Shown here piece after piece: positions 21,621-23,231 of a stretch of 23,231 nucleotides of DNA. This DNA is from a virus: the IMG/VR virus record IMGVR_UViG_3300032282_002542, positions 1 to 23,231 of that record, one strand, 5' to 3'. The notes below the pieces were generated by a model, which saw only the letters and a list, made by a program, of their open reading frames with translations, was not told the origin of the DNA and searched no databases. Position 1 is the stretch's first letter; the number at the start of each line of letters is the position of its first letter. Both the position numbers and the translations under genes were made by a program.

Positions 21621-22474
21621 GTGTCGCATTGAAAACACTCCGGGATAAGTCCTGTGTAGAAACTGACACGAGCACCACGAGGAAGTTCCGTCTTAGGTTC
21701 CCATGTCTCGAAGCATTGACGGCTCTCACAGTACCATGACCGCTTACGATCTACAGCTTCTCCACGAGCTTCATAATAACGATTCTTGGCTGCTCTGGTT
21801 CTCAGCTGGGAGGCGAAGCCCATGTGCACCATATACGGGAGTCCTGGCTGAGTCATACGAGCTAGTCGTAGATCCAGCGAAGTACTACCGATGAACGGTG
21901 TGTTGTGATTCCCGTAGTGCAGTCCTCGGTACCATCGCCATACACGACAGTAGGGAATGTCCCAAAAGCCACCAGAGACTTCGAAGTCAAACTGTGGCGT
22001 TCGCATTTCCTGTAGGTATGGTGGATACCAGATCTCTCTATGCTTGAAAGCAAATCCGTTGCCAAGAGTCTTAGGTAACAAGTAGTTGATGTCGGTCTGA
22101 CACTCGAACGGATAGAACTCATCAGCATCCAACACGATGAAGTAATTTGGATGGAAGTCCATGTCGGTTATTGCTCGCAGGTACTGATCGCGAGCTTCGC
22201 ACTTACCTTGAGCCTTGTCTTTGGCTGAGCAGAAACCGTACTTGATATGAGTAACACGACTGTCGATACTCGCCAGTTGCGACAAGTACTCTGTGGTACC
22301 GTCGACACTCAGACCTTCTGGTGAGACCATATCAGGATTAGTTTCTGCGTAGACACGATCGGCAGATTCTACGAAGATCCACTTCTCTACTCCCGGCCAG
22401 TTCATGTGCTGTTCGTAGAGTTTAGGGAGCCATTCCATCTCATTGAGCACCAGAGTGCAGAGTGCGAGCTTCAT
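21617..22474 (-). CDS. Glycosyltransferase, GT-A fold (family 2-like)
   Basis: The protein has 285 residues from the ATG at 22474 (ATGA overlap with the upstream gene); a frame open to 22522 is not used. The N-terminus M-K-L-A-L-C-T-L-V-L-N-E-x-E-W-L is typical of GT-A transferases. F-I-V-L-D116-A-D118-E-F is the DxD metal and donor site. The C-terminal half is rich in Trp, Tyr and Arg. There is no membrane segment. It probably adds one sugar to the same glycan as its neighbours. Confidence 0.88.
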   Translation of the reverse strand: MKLALCTLVLNEMEWLPKLYEQHMNWPGVEKWIFVESADRVYAETNPDMVSPEGLSVDGTTEYLSQLASIDSRVTHIKYGFCSAKDKAQGKCEARDQYLRAITDMDFHPNYFIVLDADEFYPFECQTDINYLLPKTLGNGFAFKHREIWYPPYLQEMRTPQFDFEVSGGFWDIPYCRVWRWYRGLHYGNHNTPFIGSTSLDLRLARMTQPGLPYMVHMGFASQLRTRAAKNRYYEARGEAVDRKRSWYCESRQCFETWEPKTELPRGARVSFYTGLIPECFQCDT

Positions 22475-23231
22475 AGTACAGACTCCAGTGCTTCGATGTA
22501 ACGATGCTTCAGCATTTCCCACGAATTGGCAGTACGATAGTTCTTGCCTTCCAAGGAGAACTTCTCAATATCCTGTCCGTTCCATTGATCGAGGCAGGCA
22601 GCAATAGCGACAGGATCTACTACTGACTCTTCGATCTTAAGATGACCAGACATGACCTGAGTGATACGCCGTGCAGCAATTGGGATCAGAGGTTCTTCAG
22701 GTAACCACTGGTTAGTTGGAAACCTGTTGGTTGTCATCACCATCATGCCCGAAGCGAATGCTTCCTGCAATGGAAGGCTAAGCCCATTGTATTTTTCTGG
22801 TGCGACATAGACATCGTACGTCGGACAGAATAACTCACGACGCTGAATCTCACCAGCAATGATTGTTGGTAGTAACGTGCCCTTTGGTAGATCAGCCTCT
22901 TTGAGTAGCTTGTAGATCCCTTCAGGTTTCTGGCAGCGAATAGTCAAGCAGACATGGGATTGAACGTACGCCAATGCTCTGATCAGTTCTAGTGTACCCT
23001 TGTGGTTACGAGAGCCAATGTTGCCAGCATTGTGCAGGAACCTACGTGCCTTAGTCCTGCGAGTCCACTGGATGTGCGGCTCAACAGGAATAGAAATGTG
23101 GACACCGTCAGGAAAGTATTGCTGATCAAGTAACGATGGATTGATGAACAGATCGAATTTGTGACGTGGATGTTCGAGGAACCATTCATACATCGGAATG
23201 ATGACAGTCTTGACTCCACGTTCGTGACAAC
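22471..23231 (-). CDS. Glycosyltransferase, GT-B group 4-like, partial
   Basis: At least 253 residues are visible; the frame is open through the right edge (C-H-E-R-G-V-K-T-V-I-I-P precedes the Met at 23193), so the start lies outside the window. Features are H-N-A-G-N ... R-N-H-K-G-T-L-E-L-I, the GT4 hinge motif, and EKYNGLSLPLQEAFASG, the C-terminal donor-binding motif. It is the first visible gene of the glycan cassette and overlaps the next start by 4 nt. Confidence 0.88.
   Translation of the reverse strand, partial: CHERGVKTVIIPMYEWFLEHPRHKFDLFINPSLLDQQYFPDGVHISIPVEPHIQWTRRTKARRFLHNAGNIGSRNHKGTLELIRALAYVQSHVCLTIRCQKPEGIYKLLKEADLPKGTLLPTIIAGEIQRRELFCPTYDVYVAPEKYNGLSLPLQEAFASGMMVMTTNRFPTNQWLPEEPLIPIAARRITQVMSGHLKIEESVVDPVAIAACLDQWNGQDIEKFSLEGKNYRTANSWEMLKHRYIEALESVL

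Overview
The window looks like part of a tailed double-stranded DNA phage genome. Genes are tightly packed with repeated ATGA/TGATG overlaps. There is a phage-type replication and recombination block, a holin-like gene, three separate HNH endonuclease genes and many small unrecognised proteins. I saw no rRNA, tRNA, CRISPR array, insertion sequence, integrase, terminase or structural gene. The host cannot be named from the sequence. A glycan-building gene set and an exported protein with a signal peptide fit a bacterial host with a complex envelope.

Layout. (1) 1-332: a non-coding leader rich in repeats (TGTACA palindromes, an imperfect 19-bp direct repeat, a sigma-54-like site). (2) 333-3549, + strand: a large Cys-rich 'SCMGG' protein, a co-transcribed di-zinc M20/M28-like peptidase and a small membrane protein, closed by a good intrinsic terminator at 3605-3637. 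(3) About 3640-4358: roughly 720 bp without a convincing gene, holding direct and inverted repeats and a promoter-like pair. It is a candidate control region or origin. (4) 4359-6116, + strand: a promoter, then an HNH endonuclease and two unknown genes, ending at a hairpin shared with the convergent strand (6134-6162). (5) 9421 down to 6184, - strand: a coupled operon of putative holin, two-TM protein, papain-like cysteine protease and exported CPAC protein, then three small unknowns. (6) 18347 down to 9443, - strand: the replication operon. In order of transcription it holds a ParB-fold protein, a small PD-(D/E)XK resolvase-like protein, a RecB/Cas4-like nuclease, a Sak4-like P-loop ATPase, an OB/SSB-like protein with an N-terminal membrane segment, a family A DNA polymerase, a CHC2/TOPRIM primase, an AAA+ helicase-like protein with a winged helix, and an HNH gene. 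A consensus TTGACA promoter (18389-18416) begins it. (7) 23231 down to 18399, - strand: a glycan cassette of three glycosyltransferases, a GNAT acetyltransferase, a cupin, an inserted HNH gene and a DegT-type sugar aminotransferase. The first glycosyltransferase runs off the right edge.

Working model. The replication operon gives a self-sufficient primase/helicase/polymerase system with recombination functions. The glycan cassette probably makes or alters an N-acylated amino sugar and transfers it to a glycan on the host or the virion. The holin-like operon probably acts at the envelope late in infection. The most unusual points are a papain-fold protease in the place of an endolysin, a polymerase with paired changes at the steric-gate Glu and its partner Tyr, a phage metallopeptidase with a Cys-rich tail, and repeat families shared by the two non-coding regions.
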